Below are positions 7,598 through 15,401 of a DNA stretch of 64,000 bases, in pieces (position 1 is the stretch's first letter; each line of letters starts with the position of its first letter). A program made the translations under genes and the position numbers. This stretch comes from Micromonospora alfalfae (GTDB taxonomy: Bacteria > Actinomycetota > Actinomycetes > Mycobacteriales > Micromonosporaceae): positions 53,236 through 117,235 of the forward strand of contig NZ_JAKKFH010000022.1 in assembly GCF_022230925.1 (NCBI RefSeq). The letters run 5' to 3'. The notes under the pieces are model-generated. The model was not told the origin of the DNA, made no database searches, and saw only the letters and a program-made list of their open reading frames with translations.

Positions 7598-8371
7598 ATG
7601 GACACCGCACACGCCACCTGGCAGCCGCCGCTGATCTGGCGCGCAGCCCTGCTGCTGACCCGGGGCCTGGTCGGCCTGCTCGCCCGCCTCGAGGTCACCG
7701 GCGACGTCCCGGCGCACCTGCGTCGCGGCCCGCTGGTGCTGACCGCCAACCACATCAGCCCGTTCGACCCGGTGGTCATGGCCGCCGCCTGCCAGACCCG
7801 CGGCATCGCCCCGCGGATCATGGCGACCGCCGGCCTGTTCCGCGTACCGATGTTCGGCGCCGCCATGCGCCACGCCGGGCACATCCGGGTCGACCGGGGC
7901 ACCAGCGCCGTGCACAGGGCCCTCGACGACGCCGCCACGGCCGTCGCGCGCGGCTCGGTGATCCTCATCTACCCCGAGGGGCGCATCGGCCTGGACCCCG
8001 GCCTGTGGCCCGAACGCGGCAAGACCGGCGCCGCCCGCCTCGCCCTGGCCTGCGGCGCTCCGGTCGTCCCGGTCGCTCAGTGGGGCGCGCACGAGGTGCT
8101 GCCCTACCGGGCGCCCCGTGGAATGCTGCGCGGCATCGCCCGCTCGCTGTGGCGCCGCCCGGTGATCCGGGTGCACTTCGGCGCCCCCGTCGACCTGGGC
8201 GAGACGGCGGCCGCCAACCCCGGTGCGGCCCGCCGCGCCACCGACCGGATCATCGACGCGCTCACCGACACCCTCGCCCCGCTGCGCCCCGACGAGCCGG
8301 ACCTGCCCCGCCACGTCGACCCCGGCCGCCCGAGCGACCTCACCCGGGCGCACCGCCGCCGCTCGACCTGA
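7598..8371 (+). CDS. Lysophospholipid acyltransferase (PlsC family)
   Basis: A 257-residue 1-acyl-glycerol-3-phosphate acyltransferase-like enzyme. Motif I is NHISPFD (residues 51-57), the catalytic NHx4D. Motif III is IYPEGRIG, followed by KTGAARLALACGAPVVPVAQWG. The fatty N-terminal helix (LLLTRGLVGLLARL) would associate with the inner membrane. It should transfer acyl chains to lysophosphatidate or a related lipid. An ATG immediately follows GCGCTG without a clear ribosome site. It stands alone between the divergent cyd operon and a TetR gene. Confidence 0.9.
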   Translation: MDTAHATWQPPLIWRAALLLTRGLVGLLARLEVTGDVPAHLRRGPLVLTANHISPFDPVVMAAACQTRGIAPRIMATAGLFRVPMFGAAMRHAGHIRVDRGTSAVHRALDDAATAVARGSVILIYPEGRIGLDPGLWPERGKTGAARLALACGAPVVPVAQWGAHEVLPYRAPRGMLRGIARSLWRRPVIRVHFGAPVDLGETAAANPGAARRATDRIIDALTDTLAPLRPDEPDLPRHVDPGRPSDLTRAHRRRST

Positions 8372-8388
8372 CCGCTCCGCTGGACGCG

Positions 8389-8415
8389 TTAGACAACTTT
8401 TGAAAAGTCGTCTAA
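8389..8415. promoter_or_regulatory. Operator dyad for the TetR regulator
   Basis: Thirteen-base arms TTAGACAACTTTT (8389-8401) and AAAAGTCGTCTAA (8403-8415), separated by one base, match at 12 of 13 positions. The dyad ends 10 bp before the ATG of the TetR gene, so autorepression is expected. Confidence 0.8.
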
Positions 8416-8425
8416 TCTGTCTAGC

Positions 8426-9001
8426 ATGAGCGCCGTGGAGACGAATGTCGAAGACCCCAAGCGCGCCGCCGTCCTGGCAGCGGCGGTCGCGGTCTTCGGG
8501 CGCTACGGCTTCCAGAAGACGTCGATGGAGGCGGTCGCCAAGGCGGCGGGCATCTCCCGACCGGGTCTGTACCTGATGTTCCCCAACAAGGAGCAGTTGT
8601 ACCGCGCCACCATGCAGGGCGTCATGGAGCGCGCCCAGCACGCCATGGAAGCCTGCCTCGCCGACCGATCGCCGAGCTTCGACGAGCGGGTCGTGGCCGG
8701 GCTGGACGCCCTGATGGGCTCGTACATCGACACCCAGGTGGCCCGCGACCTCAACGACCTGCTGGAGAACAGCGAGCCGCAGCTGGGTTCGATGTTCCAC
8801 GACTACCAGGTGCGGGCTCAGGCGGCACTGCGAGCCCACATCGAGGCTGCCGCCCCGGCCGGTCTGCTCGACGAGGGGCGGACCGCGGACGATGTCATGG
8901 ACCTGCTCTTCTCCGCAGCGCTCACCTGGAAGTCGACCTCGACCTCCAGGGACGAGTTCCGCGACCGGCTGCGCCGGGCTCTGCGGCTGCTGCACCGCTG
9001 A
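8426..9001 (+). CDS. TetR/AcrR family transcriptional regulator
   Basis: A 191-residue regulator. The N-terminal helix-turn-helix reads AAVAVFGRYGFQKTSMEAVAKAAGISRPGLYLMFPNKEQLYR in the typical TetR arrangement, here across residues 16-57. The rest is a helical ligand-binding and dimer domain. A 27-bp dyad sits just upstream and an SDR gene starts 48 bp downstream on the same strand, so it probably represses itself and that enzyme. The inducer is unknown, but SDR partners often match a small carbonyl or alcohol compound. Confidence 0.92.
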   Translation: MSAVETNVEDPKRAAVLAAAVAVFGRYGFQKTSMEAVAKAAGISRPGLYLMFPNKEQLYRATMQGVMERAQHAMEACLADRSPSFDERVVAGLDALMGSYIDTQVARDLNDLLENSEPQLGSMFHDYQVRAQAALRAHIEAAAPAGLLDEGRTADDVMDLLFSAALTWKSTSTSRDEFRDRLRRALRLLHR

Positions 9002-9049
9002 CACACCCCACCCCGATACGCCATGATCGTGCACCCCTGGAGGCCCGAA

Positions 9050-10009
9050 ATGTCACGAATCATCACGCCCTATTCGGCCCAGTCGACAGCTGCTGAGGTG
9101 ATCGAGGGCGTCGACCTCACCGGCCGGCGGGCCGTCGTCACCGGCGGCGCGTCCGGGATCGGCCTTGAGACCGCCCGGGCGCTGGCCGACGCCGGCGCCG
9201 AGGTGACGTTGGCCGTACGCGACACCGCCGCCGGTGAGCGCGCCGCCACCGACATCACAGCCGGCGGGGCGCCCGGCAAGATCCGGGTCGACCACCTCGA
9301 CCTGGCCGACCGCGCCTCCATCGACGCCTTCGTGGCCGGCTGGACAGGCCCGCTGCACATCCTGGTGAACAACGCCGGCATCATGGCCGTGCCCGAGCTG
9401 ACCAGGACGGCCGACGGCTGGGAGGCGCAGTTCGCCACCAACCACCTCGGCCACGCCGCACTGACCCTGGGTCTGCGCGACGCGCTGGCCGCCGCGCGGG
9501 GAGCCCGCATCGTCGTGGTCAGCTCGTCGGCCCACCAGCAGTCGCCGGTCGTCTTCGACGACATCCACTTCGCCGCCCGGCCCTACGAGGCGTGGTCGGC
9601 GTACGGCCAGTCGAAGACCGCCACCATCCTGTTCACCGTCGCAGTGGCCAAGAACTGGGCCGCTGACGGCATCACCGCCAATGCCCTGCACCCCGGCGGC
9701 ATCATGACCAACCTGCAACGGCACCTCGACGACACGCAGTTGCGCTGGGTCGGCGCGCTCGACGAGCAGGGCAACCGCCTGGAGGTGCCGCCGGGCTGGA
9801 AGACCACCCAGCAGGGCGCTGCCACCTCGGTGCTGCTGGCCGCCAGCCCCGAGGTCGAGGGTGTGACCGGCCGCTATTTCGAGGACTGCAACGAGGCCCA
9901 GGTCATCGCCGAGCCGATCGACGGCAGGAGCGGCGTGCTCCCGTACGCCCTCGATGACAAGAACGCGGACCTCCTCTGGGACGAGACGCTCCGGCTCCTG
10001 GAGCGCTGA
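9050..10009 (+). CDS. SDR family oxidoreductase
   Basis: A 319-residue NAD(P)-dependent oxidoreductase resembling retinol-dehydrogenase-like bacterial SDRs. It has the TGGASGIG cofactor motif (31-38), NNAGIM, a Ser in VVVSSSAHQQ and the catalytic Tyr-Lys in AYGQSK. The ATG at 9050 follows GGAGG at 9040-9044; an ATG at 9023 lacks a ribosome site. The preceding TetR gene is probably its regulator. A 40-bp palindrome immediately after the stop probably ends the transcript. Confidence 0.9.
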   Translation: MSRIITPYSAQSTAAEVIEGVDLTGRRAVVTGGASGIGLETARALADAGAEVTLAVRDTAAGERAATDITAGGAPGKIRVDHLDLADRASIDAFVAGWTGPLHILVNNAGIMAVPELTRTADGWEAQFATNHLGHAALTLGLRDALAAARGARIVVVSSSAHQQSPVVFDDIHFAARPYEAWSAYGQSKTATILFTVAVAKNWAADGITANALHPGGIMTNLQRHLDDTQLRWVGALDEQGNRLEVPPGWKTTQQGAATSVLLAASPEVEGVTGRYFEDCNEAQVIAEPIDGRSGVLPYALDDKNADLLWDETLRLLER

Positions 10010-10049
10010 CCGGTACGGCTCAGGTGCCCGGGCACCTGAGCCGTACCGG
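10010..10049. terminator. 40-bp perfect palindrome, probable terminator
   Basis: CCGGTACGGCTCAGGTGCCC (10010-10029) is followed directly by its exact reverse complement (10030-10049). It begins one base after the SDR stop codon and would form a 20-bp stem with almost no loop. No U-tract follows, which is common in high-GC actinomycetes. Confidence 0.78.
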
Positions 10050-10069
10050 CGACGGGGGATAATGATCAA

Positions 10070-10645
10070 GTGTCGCGCCGCTCTCTCGTTCTCACCGCAG
10101 TGGTACTCCTCGTCGTCGGTGCCATCGGCTACGCCGGGCTGCGCACGGCGCACCACCAGGCCAAGGACCGGCGGGATCTCGCCGACCTGACCCGATCCGC
10201 ACCGTGGCCCCGCGACCAACTGCTGCTCCCCGACGGCGCGACGGGGCCCGGCGTCGTCGGCTGGCTGGAGCGTGGCGGCCTCGACGTCGCCTACCCGCTG
10301 CGTACCGCCGACGGTCGGGCCGTGCCGGTGCTCTGGCAGCTCCGCGTGCCGCAACCCACGAGCGGGCTGCCCGACGGCGTCGACTGCGGTTCGCCACGGC
10401 TGCGCACCTGCACCGATCTGGGCGGCGGGAGCACGCTGATCGTGACCCACAAGACCGACAACAGCGATCCGTCCGTCGCGCTCTATCGCGCCGATGGGGC
10501 CAGGGTGCGGGCGATCGAGGTGCAGGGACCGGACCCGGTCGGGGTCGACGAGCTGACCGCCGCTCTCACCCACGTCCACCGGCCCGGCGACGCCGAACTG
10601 CTGGACCTGTTGCGCCACGACGGCTACCACACCGACTGGAGCTGA
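10070..10645 (+). CDS. Hypothetical membrane-anchored protein
   Basis: A 191-residue protein with a short basic start and one hydrophobic helix (LVLTAVVLLVVGAIGYAGL, residues 6-24), then a soluble domain presumably facing outward. Two cysteines (VDCGSPRLRTCTDLGG) could form a disulphide. GGSTLIVTHKTDNSD is a distinctive stretch. A GATAAT -10-like box (10058-10063) six bases before the GTG suggests leaderless transcription. No family recognised. Confidence 0.7.
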   Translation: MSRRSLVLTAVVLLVVGAIGYAGLRTAHHQAKDRRDLADLTRSAPWPRDQLLLPDGATGPGVVGWLERGGLDVAYPLRTADGRAVPVLWQLRVPQPTSGLPDGVDCGSPRLRTCTDLGGGSTLIVTHKTDNSDPSVALYRADGARVRAIEVQGPDPVGVDELTAALTHVHRPGDAELLDLLRHDGYHTDWS

Positions 10646-10657
10646 GAGAGGCAGGAA

Positions 10658-10732
10658 GATCGACTCGGTTTCCTGCAAGCCGGGGCATGCCCGCGCCGCG
10701 GACACCGCGACTTTCCGGAATCCGAGTCGATC
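10658..10732. repeat. REP-like inverted repeat, GATCGACTCGG type
   Basis: Sixteen-base arms, GATCGACTCGGTTTCC (10658-10673) and GGAATCCGAGTCGATC (10717-10732), match at 15 positions around a 43-nt GC-rich loop. It sits between a hypothetical gene and the phosphodiesterase gene and is a third inverted-repeat type in this window. Confidence 0.72.
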
Positions 10733-10806
10733 ACCAGGCGGCGCGGGCGGGCGACAGACGCCGGCCGGCCACCCGCCGGTCACCAACCGAGGGCATACTG
10801 CGTCGC

Positions 10807-11574
10807 GTGTTGACCCGATTTGGCTACCTCGACGTACCGGCGCCGCTGGCGTTCGCCCACCGTGGCGGGGCCGCCGATGGCGACGAGAACACCACCGAGG
10901 CGTTCGCCCGGGCCATCGGGCTGGGCTACCGGTACGTGGAGACCGACGTGCACGCCACAGCGGACGGCGTGGCGGTGATCTTCCACGACCCGACGCTGCA
11001 ACGGGTCACCGGTGAGGCGGGACGCATCGCCGACATGAGCTGGGCCGACCTCGCCTCGGTACGCGTCGGCGGCGCCGCCGTCGTACCCCGGCTCGACGAG
11101 GTGTTGGGGGCGTGGCCGCAGGTCCGCTTCAACATCGACGTGAAGGCCGACGGCGGCGTCGCGCCGACCGTCGCGACAGTGACCCGGGCCGGCGCCGGCG
11201 ACCGGGTGCTGCTCGCCTCGTTCAGCGACGCCCGGCTGACCCGGCTGCGCGCGCTCACCGAGGGACGCGTCGCCACCAGCCTGGGCATGCGCGGCGTCGC
11301 CCGGCTGCGGCTCGCCTCCCTGCACGGGCGTCCGCTGCGACTGCCGCCGTCGGTGGTCGCCGCGCAGGTGCCGCCGCGCTACGGGCGGGTGCCGGTGGTG
11401 GACCGCAGGTTCCTCGACTACTGCCACCGCATCGGCCTGCAGGTGCACGTCTGGACGATCGACGAACCCGCCCAGATGCACGAGTTACTGGATCGTGGCG
11501 TGGATGGCATCATGACCGATCACGTCGGCGTGCTGCGCGACGTCTACCGCAGCCGCGGCCACTGGGCCGCCTGA
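10807..11574 (+). CDS. Glycerophosphodiester phosphodiesterase
   Basis: A 255-residue cytoplasmic GDPD-family enzyme expected to hydrolyse glycerophosphodiesters to glycerol-3-phosphate and an alcohol. Key motifs are HRGG (His18-Arg19), the metal-binding ETDVHATADG and the second catalytic histidine in FHDPTLQRVTG. FNIDVKAD and the C-terminal VHVWTIDEPAQMHELLDRGVDG complete the barrel. The GTG at 10807 lies just after a CATACT -10-like box, pointing to a leaderless start. The transporter gene begins 17 bp downstream, so the two are probably co-transcribed. Confidence 0.92.
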   Translation: MLTRFGYLDVPAPLAFAHRGGAADGDENTTEAFARAIGLGYRYVETDVHATADGVAVIFHDPTLQRVTGEAGRIADMSWADLASVRVGGAAVVPRLDEVLGAWPQVRFNIDVKADGGVAPTVATVTRAGAGDRVLLASFSDARLTRLRALTEGRVATSLGMRGVARLRLASLHGRPLRLPPSVVAAQVPPRYGRVPVVDRRFLDYCHRIGLQVHVWTIDEPAQMHELLDRGVDGIMTDHVGVLRDVYRSRGHWAA

Positions 11575-11591
11575 GGATCGAAGGACCCCCG

Positions 11592-12986
11592 ATGGCCGAG
11601 ACCGTGACCCCCACGGTGGACGACACCCCGCCTCCGGCGAGCACCCGCCGGGAGCGGCGCGGCTGGTACATCTACGACTGGGCCAACTCCGCGTTCCAGA
11701 CCACGGTCATCACCGTGTTCCTGGGACCGTTCATCACCACCGTCGCCGAGTTGGCCGCCGGGTGCGAGTTGGGCGCGGACACCTGCGACGGGTACGTGCA
11801 CCCGCTGGGCATCCGGGTGGCGGCCGGGTCCTACTACCCGTACCTGATCTCGCTGTCGGTGTTCCTCACCGTGTTCGTGCTGCCGGTGATCGGGGCTATC
11901 GCCGACCGGTCGGCGCACAAGAAGCGACTGCTCGGCGGCGCCGCGTTCACCGGCGCCGGCGCGACCATCGCGATGATCTTCGTCACCGGTGACCGCTACC
12001 TGCTCGGCGGGGCGCTCTTCCTGGTCGCCAACATCTCCTTCGGCGCGGCCGTCGTGGTCTACAACTCGTTCCTGCCACAGCTCGGCGGCCCCGACGAACG
12101 CGACGGCATCTCCAGCCGCGGCTGGGCGCTGGGCTACCTGGGCGGCGGCCTGCTGCTGGCGTTCAACCTGGTGGCGGTCACCCTGTTCAGCGAGGACGAC
12201 AACCCGCAGCGCACTCTGGACCTGGCCCGCTGGTCGATCGTCTCCGCCGGGGTGTGGTGGGCGGTGTTCACCCTGGTGCCGCTGCGCTGGTTGCGGGAAC
12301 GCCCCAGCGCGGCGGCGACGCTGGCCCGGCGGGGCAACGTGCTCACCGACGGGTTCCGGCAGCTGGGCCACACCCTGCGGGAGGTCAAGGCGTACCCGTT
12401 GACGCTGTTCTTCCTGCTGGCGTTCCTGGTCTACAACGACGGCATCCAGACCGTCATCACCCTGGCCAGCCAGTACGGCACCGAGGAACTGCGGCTGGGC
12501 CAGAGCACCCTGATCATCACCATCCTGCTGGTGCAGTTCCTCGCCTTCGGCGGCGCGTTGGGCCTCGGCGCGTTGGCCCGACACATCGGCGCCTGGAAGA
12601 CCGTGCTGCTCAGCCTGGTCCTCTGGACCGGTGTGATCATCGGCGCGTTCCGGCTGCCAGCCGAGGCGCCGGTGCCGTTCATGGTCCTCGGCGCGGCCAT
12701 CGGCCTGGTCCTCGGCGGCAGCCAGGCGCTGAGCCGGTCGCTGTTCAGCCAGCTCATCCCGGCCGGGAAGGAGGGCGAGTACTACGGCTTCTACGAGATC
12801 AGCGACAAGGGCACCAGCTGGCTCGGCCCGCTCGCCTTCGGCCTGGTGTTCCAACTCACCGCCTCGTACCGGGTGGGCCTGGTCTCACTGCTGATCTTCT
12901 TCGTGGTCGGGTTCCTGCTGCTCGCCGCCGTGCCGATCCGCCGTGCCATCGTGGCCGCTGGCAACACCCCACCCCGGGTGCTCTGA
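11592..12986 (+). CDS. UMF1-type MFS transporter (Atg22-like)
   Basis: A 464-residue integral membrane protein with about twelve helices. The start RRGWYIYDWANSAFQTTVITVF is the family signature of Atg22/UMF1 transporters, and IADRSAHKKRLL is the MFS loop 2-3 motif. Relatives are yeast vacuolar amino-acid exporters and bacterial proteins of uncertain substrate. It is directly downstream of the glycerophosphodiesterase gene. An AAGGACCCCCG ribosome site precedes the ATG. An export or uptake role cannot be set from sequence. Confidence 0.87.
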   Translation: MAETVTPTVDDTPPPASTRRERRGWYIYDWANSAFQTTVITVFLGPFITTVAELAAGCELGADTCDGYVHPLGIRVAAGSYYPYLISLSVFLTVFVLPVIGAIADRSAHKKRLLGGAAFTGAGATIAMIFVTGDRYLLGGALFLVANISFGAAVVVYNSFLPQLGGPDERDGISSRGWALGYLGGGLLLAFNLVAVTLFSEDDNPQRTLDLARWSIVSAGVWWAVFTLVPLRWLRERPSAAATLARRGNVLTDGFRQLGHTLREVKAYPLTLFFLLAFLVYNDGIQTVITLASQYGTEELRLGQSTLIITILLVQFLAFGGALGLGALARHIGAWKTVLLSLVLWTGVIIGAFRLPAEAPVPFMVLGAAIGLVLGGSQALSRSLFSQLIPAGKEGEYYGFYEISDKGTSWLGPLAFGLVFQLTASYRVGLVSLLIFFVVGFLLLAAVPIRRAIVAAGNTPPRVL

Positions 12987-13042
12987 GCACGGGTCCCGCG
13001 CCCGACCGATCCGGGCCGGTCAATGGGCTAGGCTGCCCGACC

Positions 13043-13759
13043 GTGACCGACGACGCCGCCACCGCCCCGACCTGCCTGGCCCACCCGTTCCCCGGCCAGC
13101 CACACGCCCCGGCCGGGTGCGCGGCCGCGCGCGGGCTCGACGGGCGTCCGGTACACGCGGCGGCGTTGAAGTTCTTCTGGGGGCCGATGGACTGCGGCAA
13201 GTCCACGATGGCGTTGCAGATGAACTACAACCACGCCCGGCAGGGCCGGCGCGGGCTGGTCACCACCCGCATCGACAGGTCGCTGGGACCGCAGGTCACC
13301 ACCCGCATCGGCCTGGCCCACGAGGCCATCGAGGTCACCGACGACCTGGACCTGCGTGCCCTGGTGCGTGGCCGGTGGGCCGACGGGGTACGCGTCGACT
13401 ACCTGATCTGCGACGAGGCGTGCTTCTACACCGTCGAGCATGTCGAGCAGATGGCCGAGCTGGTCGACAGCTACGACGTCGACGTGTTCGCCTTCGGCCT
13501 GGCCACCGACTTCCGGTCGCGGCTGTTCCCCGCCGCGCAACGCCTGTTCGAGCTGGCCGACGAGGTGGCCCGCATCCAGGTCGAGGTGCTCTGCTGGTGC
13601 GGCCGCGAAGGGCTGCTCAACGCCCGCGTCGTCGACGGGCGGGTCGTCCGCGAGGGCGCCCAGGTCGTCATCGGTGACACCGTCGACACCGCCGAGGTGC
13701 GCTACCAGGTGCTCTGCCGCCGGCACTACCGCAGCGGCGACCTCGGCCCCCGCGACTGA
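13043..13759 (+). CDS. tdk: Thymidine kinase
   Basis: A 238-residue type II thymidine kinase, salvaging thymidine to dTMP with ATP. The P-loop is GPMDCGKST (47-55), the magnesium-binding region is ICDEACFY, and FGLATDF fits the substrate lasso region. A zinc-site remnant is suggested by CWCG near residue 190 and CRRHY at the end. The N-terminal 40 residues, rich in His, Cys and Pro, are longer than usual, so translation could start later. The GTG follows a TAGGCT -10-like box by 8 nt, suggesting a leaderless message. Confidence 0.9.
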   Translation: MTDDAATAPTCLAHPFPGQPHAPAGCAAARGLDGRPVHAAALKFFWGPMDCGKSTMALQMNYNHARQGRRGLVTTRIDRSLGPQVTTRIGLAHEAIEVTDDLDLRALVRGRWADGVRVDYLICDEACFYTVEHVEQMAELVDSYDVDVFAFGLATDFRSRLFPAAQRLFELADEVARIQVEVLCWCGREGLLNARVVDGRVVREGAQVVIGDTVDTAEVRYQVLCRRHYRSGDLGPRD

Positions 13760-13760
13760 G

Positions 13761-13815
13761 GTGCCCGCCGCGGTAGCCGGCCGCCCCCGTGCTGGGGACG
13801 GCCGGCCGTGGGCAC
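13761..13815. terminator. Long hairpin between convergent genes
   Basis: Outer arms GTGCCC (13761-13766) and GGGCAC (13810-13815) enclose a strong inner stem, GCCGGCCGCCCC (13776-13787) with GGGG plus CGGCCGGC (13794-13806). It lies exactly between the tdk stop and the stop of the convergent secreted-protein gene and probably terminates both. Confidence 0.8.
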
Positions 13816-13822
13816 GGGTGGA

Positions 13823-14671
13823 TCAGCCCACGCAGACCTGCTGCGCCCTGAGGTTCCACGCCGCTGCGAACGCGACGATCTCCCATCCGGTCGCCTCAGC
13901 CGCGTCCAGCGTCGCCCTGGGCAGCAGGGTCGTCACCGAGCCGGCCCCGAGGAGCCCGTTCAGCACGCCGCCGACCCCCGCGGTCTGTGACCCCGCCGGG
14001 CAGGCCGGTGTCGTCACGGGCTTCGGCGAGTTCGCGTTGAGCGCGCTCGTCGCCTCCCTCAACGCCATCGCCGGCAGCGGGTTGGCGCAGAACGCCTGCG
14101 TCTGCAACGTGAAGTTGCCCGGCGCGCCGAACACGTACGCGGTGCTCGACACCGAGCCGAGCGCCGGGGTGAACGCCAGCTCGTCGATCGCCACCGCCCC
14201 GTTGGCGTTGTCGATCCGGTACCCGCCGCCGAAGGTCTTCTTGCCCGGTGGGCAGACGGCGGTGATGCCCACCTTGTCGAGGGCGTTGTTCGCCGATGTG
14301 GTGGTGACCAGTTGCAGGCCGGCCACCGTGCCGGCCGGGGCGCACACCGCGAACGCGCCCACCGACCAGGGCACGTTTGTGGCGTTGGCCTCCACCCCGA
14401 CCACCGTCACCGTGTGCAGGGCGGCGTCGGCGTACACGCGGGTCATCAGGACGTCGCCCTGACCGTCGTTGATCCGCCCGCCGGCACCGACGACCTGATC
14501 GGCCCCGTTGCACGAGATGGGCATCGTCTTGGAGTTCGTCGCGTCCAGGACGCTGGTGGCGGCGACCCGGTACAGGCCGACCGACGCCTGCGCCGGGGTC
14601 GCCGGTACGAGCAACGTCGTGGCCGCCGCCATGCCGGTCAGCACTGCCAGACCAGCCAGTTTCCGCTTCAT
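13823..14671 (-). CDS. Hypothetical secreted protein
   Basis: A 282-residue exported protein. It starts with a classical signal peptide: MKRK, a hydrophobic core to about residue 25, and a probable AxA cleavage after TPAQA. The mature part has six or more well-spaced cysteines (ISCNGAD, FAVCAPAG, AVCPPGK, AFCANP, PACPAGS, QQVCVG), probably disulphides, and repeated G/S/T/N-rich strands such as GAGGRINDGQG and GGGYRIDNANGAV, suggesting a beta-rich extracellular fold with internal duplication. The start is fixed by GGAGGGA upstream. Function unknown. The divergent neighbour is also secreted. Confidence 0.8.
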   Translation of the reverse strand: MKRKLAGLAVLTGMAAATTLLVPATPAQASVGLYRVAATSVLDATNSKTMPISCNGADQVVGAGGRINDGQGDVLMTRVYADAALHTVTVVGVEANATNVPWSVGAFAVCAPAGTVAGLQLVTTTSANNALDKVGITAVCPPGKKTFGGGYRIDNANGAVAIDELAFTPALGSVSSTAYVFGAPGNFTLQTQAFCANPLPAMALREATSALNANSPKPVTTPACPAGSQTAGVGGVLNGLLGAGSVTTLLPRATLDAAEATGWEIVAFAAAWNLRAQQVCVG

Positions 14672-14769
14672 TGGATTTTCCCTCCGCACTGCCTCGTCGA
14701 CTGTCGACGACGGCTGTGGGATCAGACTCCGCACGGTCGTCAGGAGGGCATCAGCAGCGCGTCGTACTG

Positions 14770-14822
14770 ACGCCACGATGACGTGCGGCTGCGACAGTGC
14801 GCGCGACGTCATCGTGGCGTCG
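14770..14822. repeat. Perfect 16-bp inverted repeat between two secreted-protein genes
   Basis: GACGCCACGATGACGT (14770-14785) and its exact complement (14807-14822) surround a 21-nt loop. It ends 39 bp before the RTX gene start, in the promoter gap shared by two divergent exported proteins. It could be an operator or another dispersed REP-like element. Confidence 0.75.
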
Positions 14823-14861
14823 CCGGGCTCCGGACGGGGCCCACGAACAGGAGGTTCCATC

Positions 14862-15401
14862 ATGCGTACCCGAGTGGCGGCAATTCTGGCTGCCCTCCTG
14901 CTCAGCGGTGCTCTAGTCGGCGTCGGTGGCGTCGCGGCGCACGCCGATCCGGACGCGAACCCGTGCGCCAGCAGCGACGGCGACCCGATCATGGGCACCG
15001 ACGGCGACGACGTCCTCTACGGCAGCGGCGGACCCGACGAGATCTACGGGCTCGGCGGCAACGACACCATCTACGGCGGCGGTGGCGTCGACACGATCCA
15101 CGGCGGCGGCGGTGACGACATCATCTTCGGCAACGGCTGCGGGGACATCATCGTCGGCGGGGCCGGCGACGATGTGCTGGCCGGGCTCGACGGCGACGAC
15201 TACCTCTCCGGCTCCAACGGCGCGGACCTGCTGATCGGGGTGGCCGGCGTCACCGTCTGGGGTGTTGTCTCCGACGGCGACTCCCTCGACGGGGGGCCCG
15301 GCGTGGACACCTGCGCGGAGGACGACGAGGCCGACCCGAGCGCGATCTTCTACTCGTACGTGGACACCGGCGCGGGCAACGAGAACCTCTACAGCTGCTG
15401 A
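14862..15401 (+). CDS. Secreted RTX-type calcium-binding repeat protein
   Basis: A 179-residue exported protein. A signal peptide (RTRVAAILAALLLSGALVG, cleavage near AHA-DPD) precedes a tandem array of RTX nonapeptides of the GGxGxDxUx type, including GTDGDDVLYG, GLGGNDTIYG, GGGGVDTIHG, GGGGDDIIFG and GGAGDDVLAG, across about residues 42-125. Such repeats bind Ca2+ and fold into a parallel beta-roll. No catalytic domain is attached. Two or more cysteines in the tail may form a disulphide. AGGAGG at 14849-14854 sets the start. It ends with a 13-bp tail overlap into the convergent regulator gene. Confidence 0.9.
   Translation: MRTRVAAILAALLLSGALVGVGGVAAHADPDANPCASSDGDPIMGTDGDDVLYGSGGPDEIYGLGGNDTIYGGGGVDTIHGGGGDDIIFGNGCGDIIVGGAGDDVLAGLDGDDYLSGSNGADLLIGVAGVTVWGVVSDGDSLDGGPGVDTCAEDDEADPSAIFYSYVDTGAGNENLYSC

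Noticed and set aside
5283..7610. A 775-residue minus-strand open frame across cydA and cydB
   Set aside because: It is an Arg/Pro-rich shadow frame opposed to two clear cyd genes; such long shadow frames are common in high-GC DNA.
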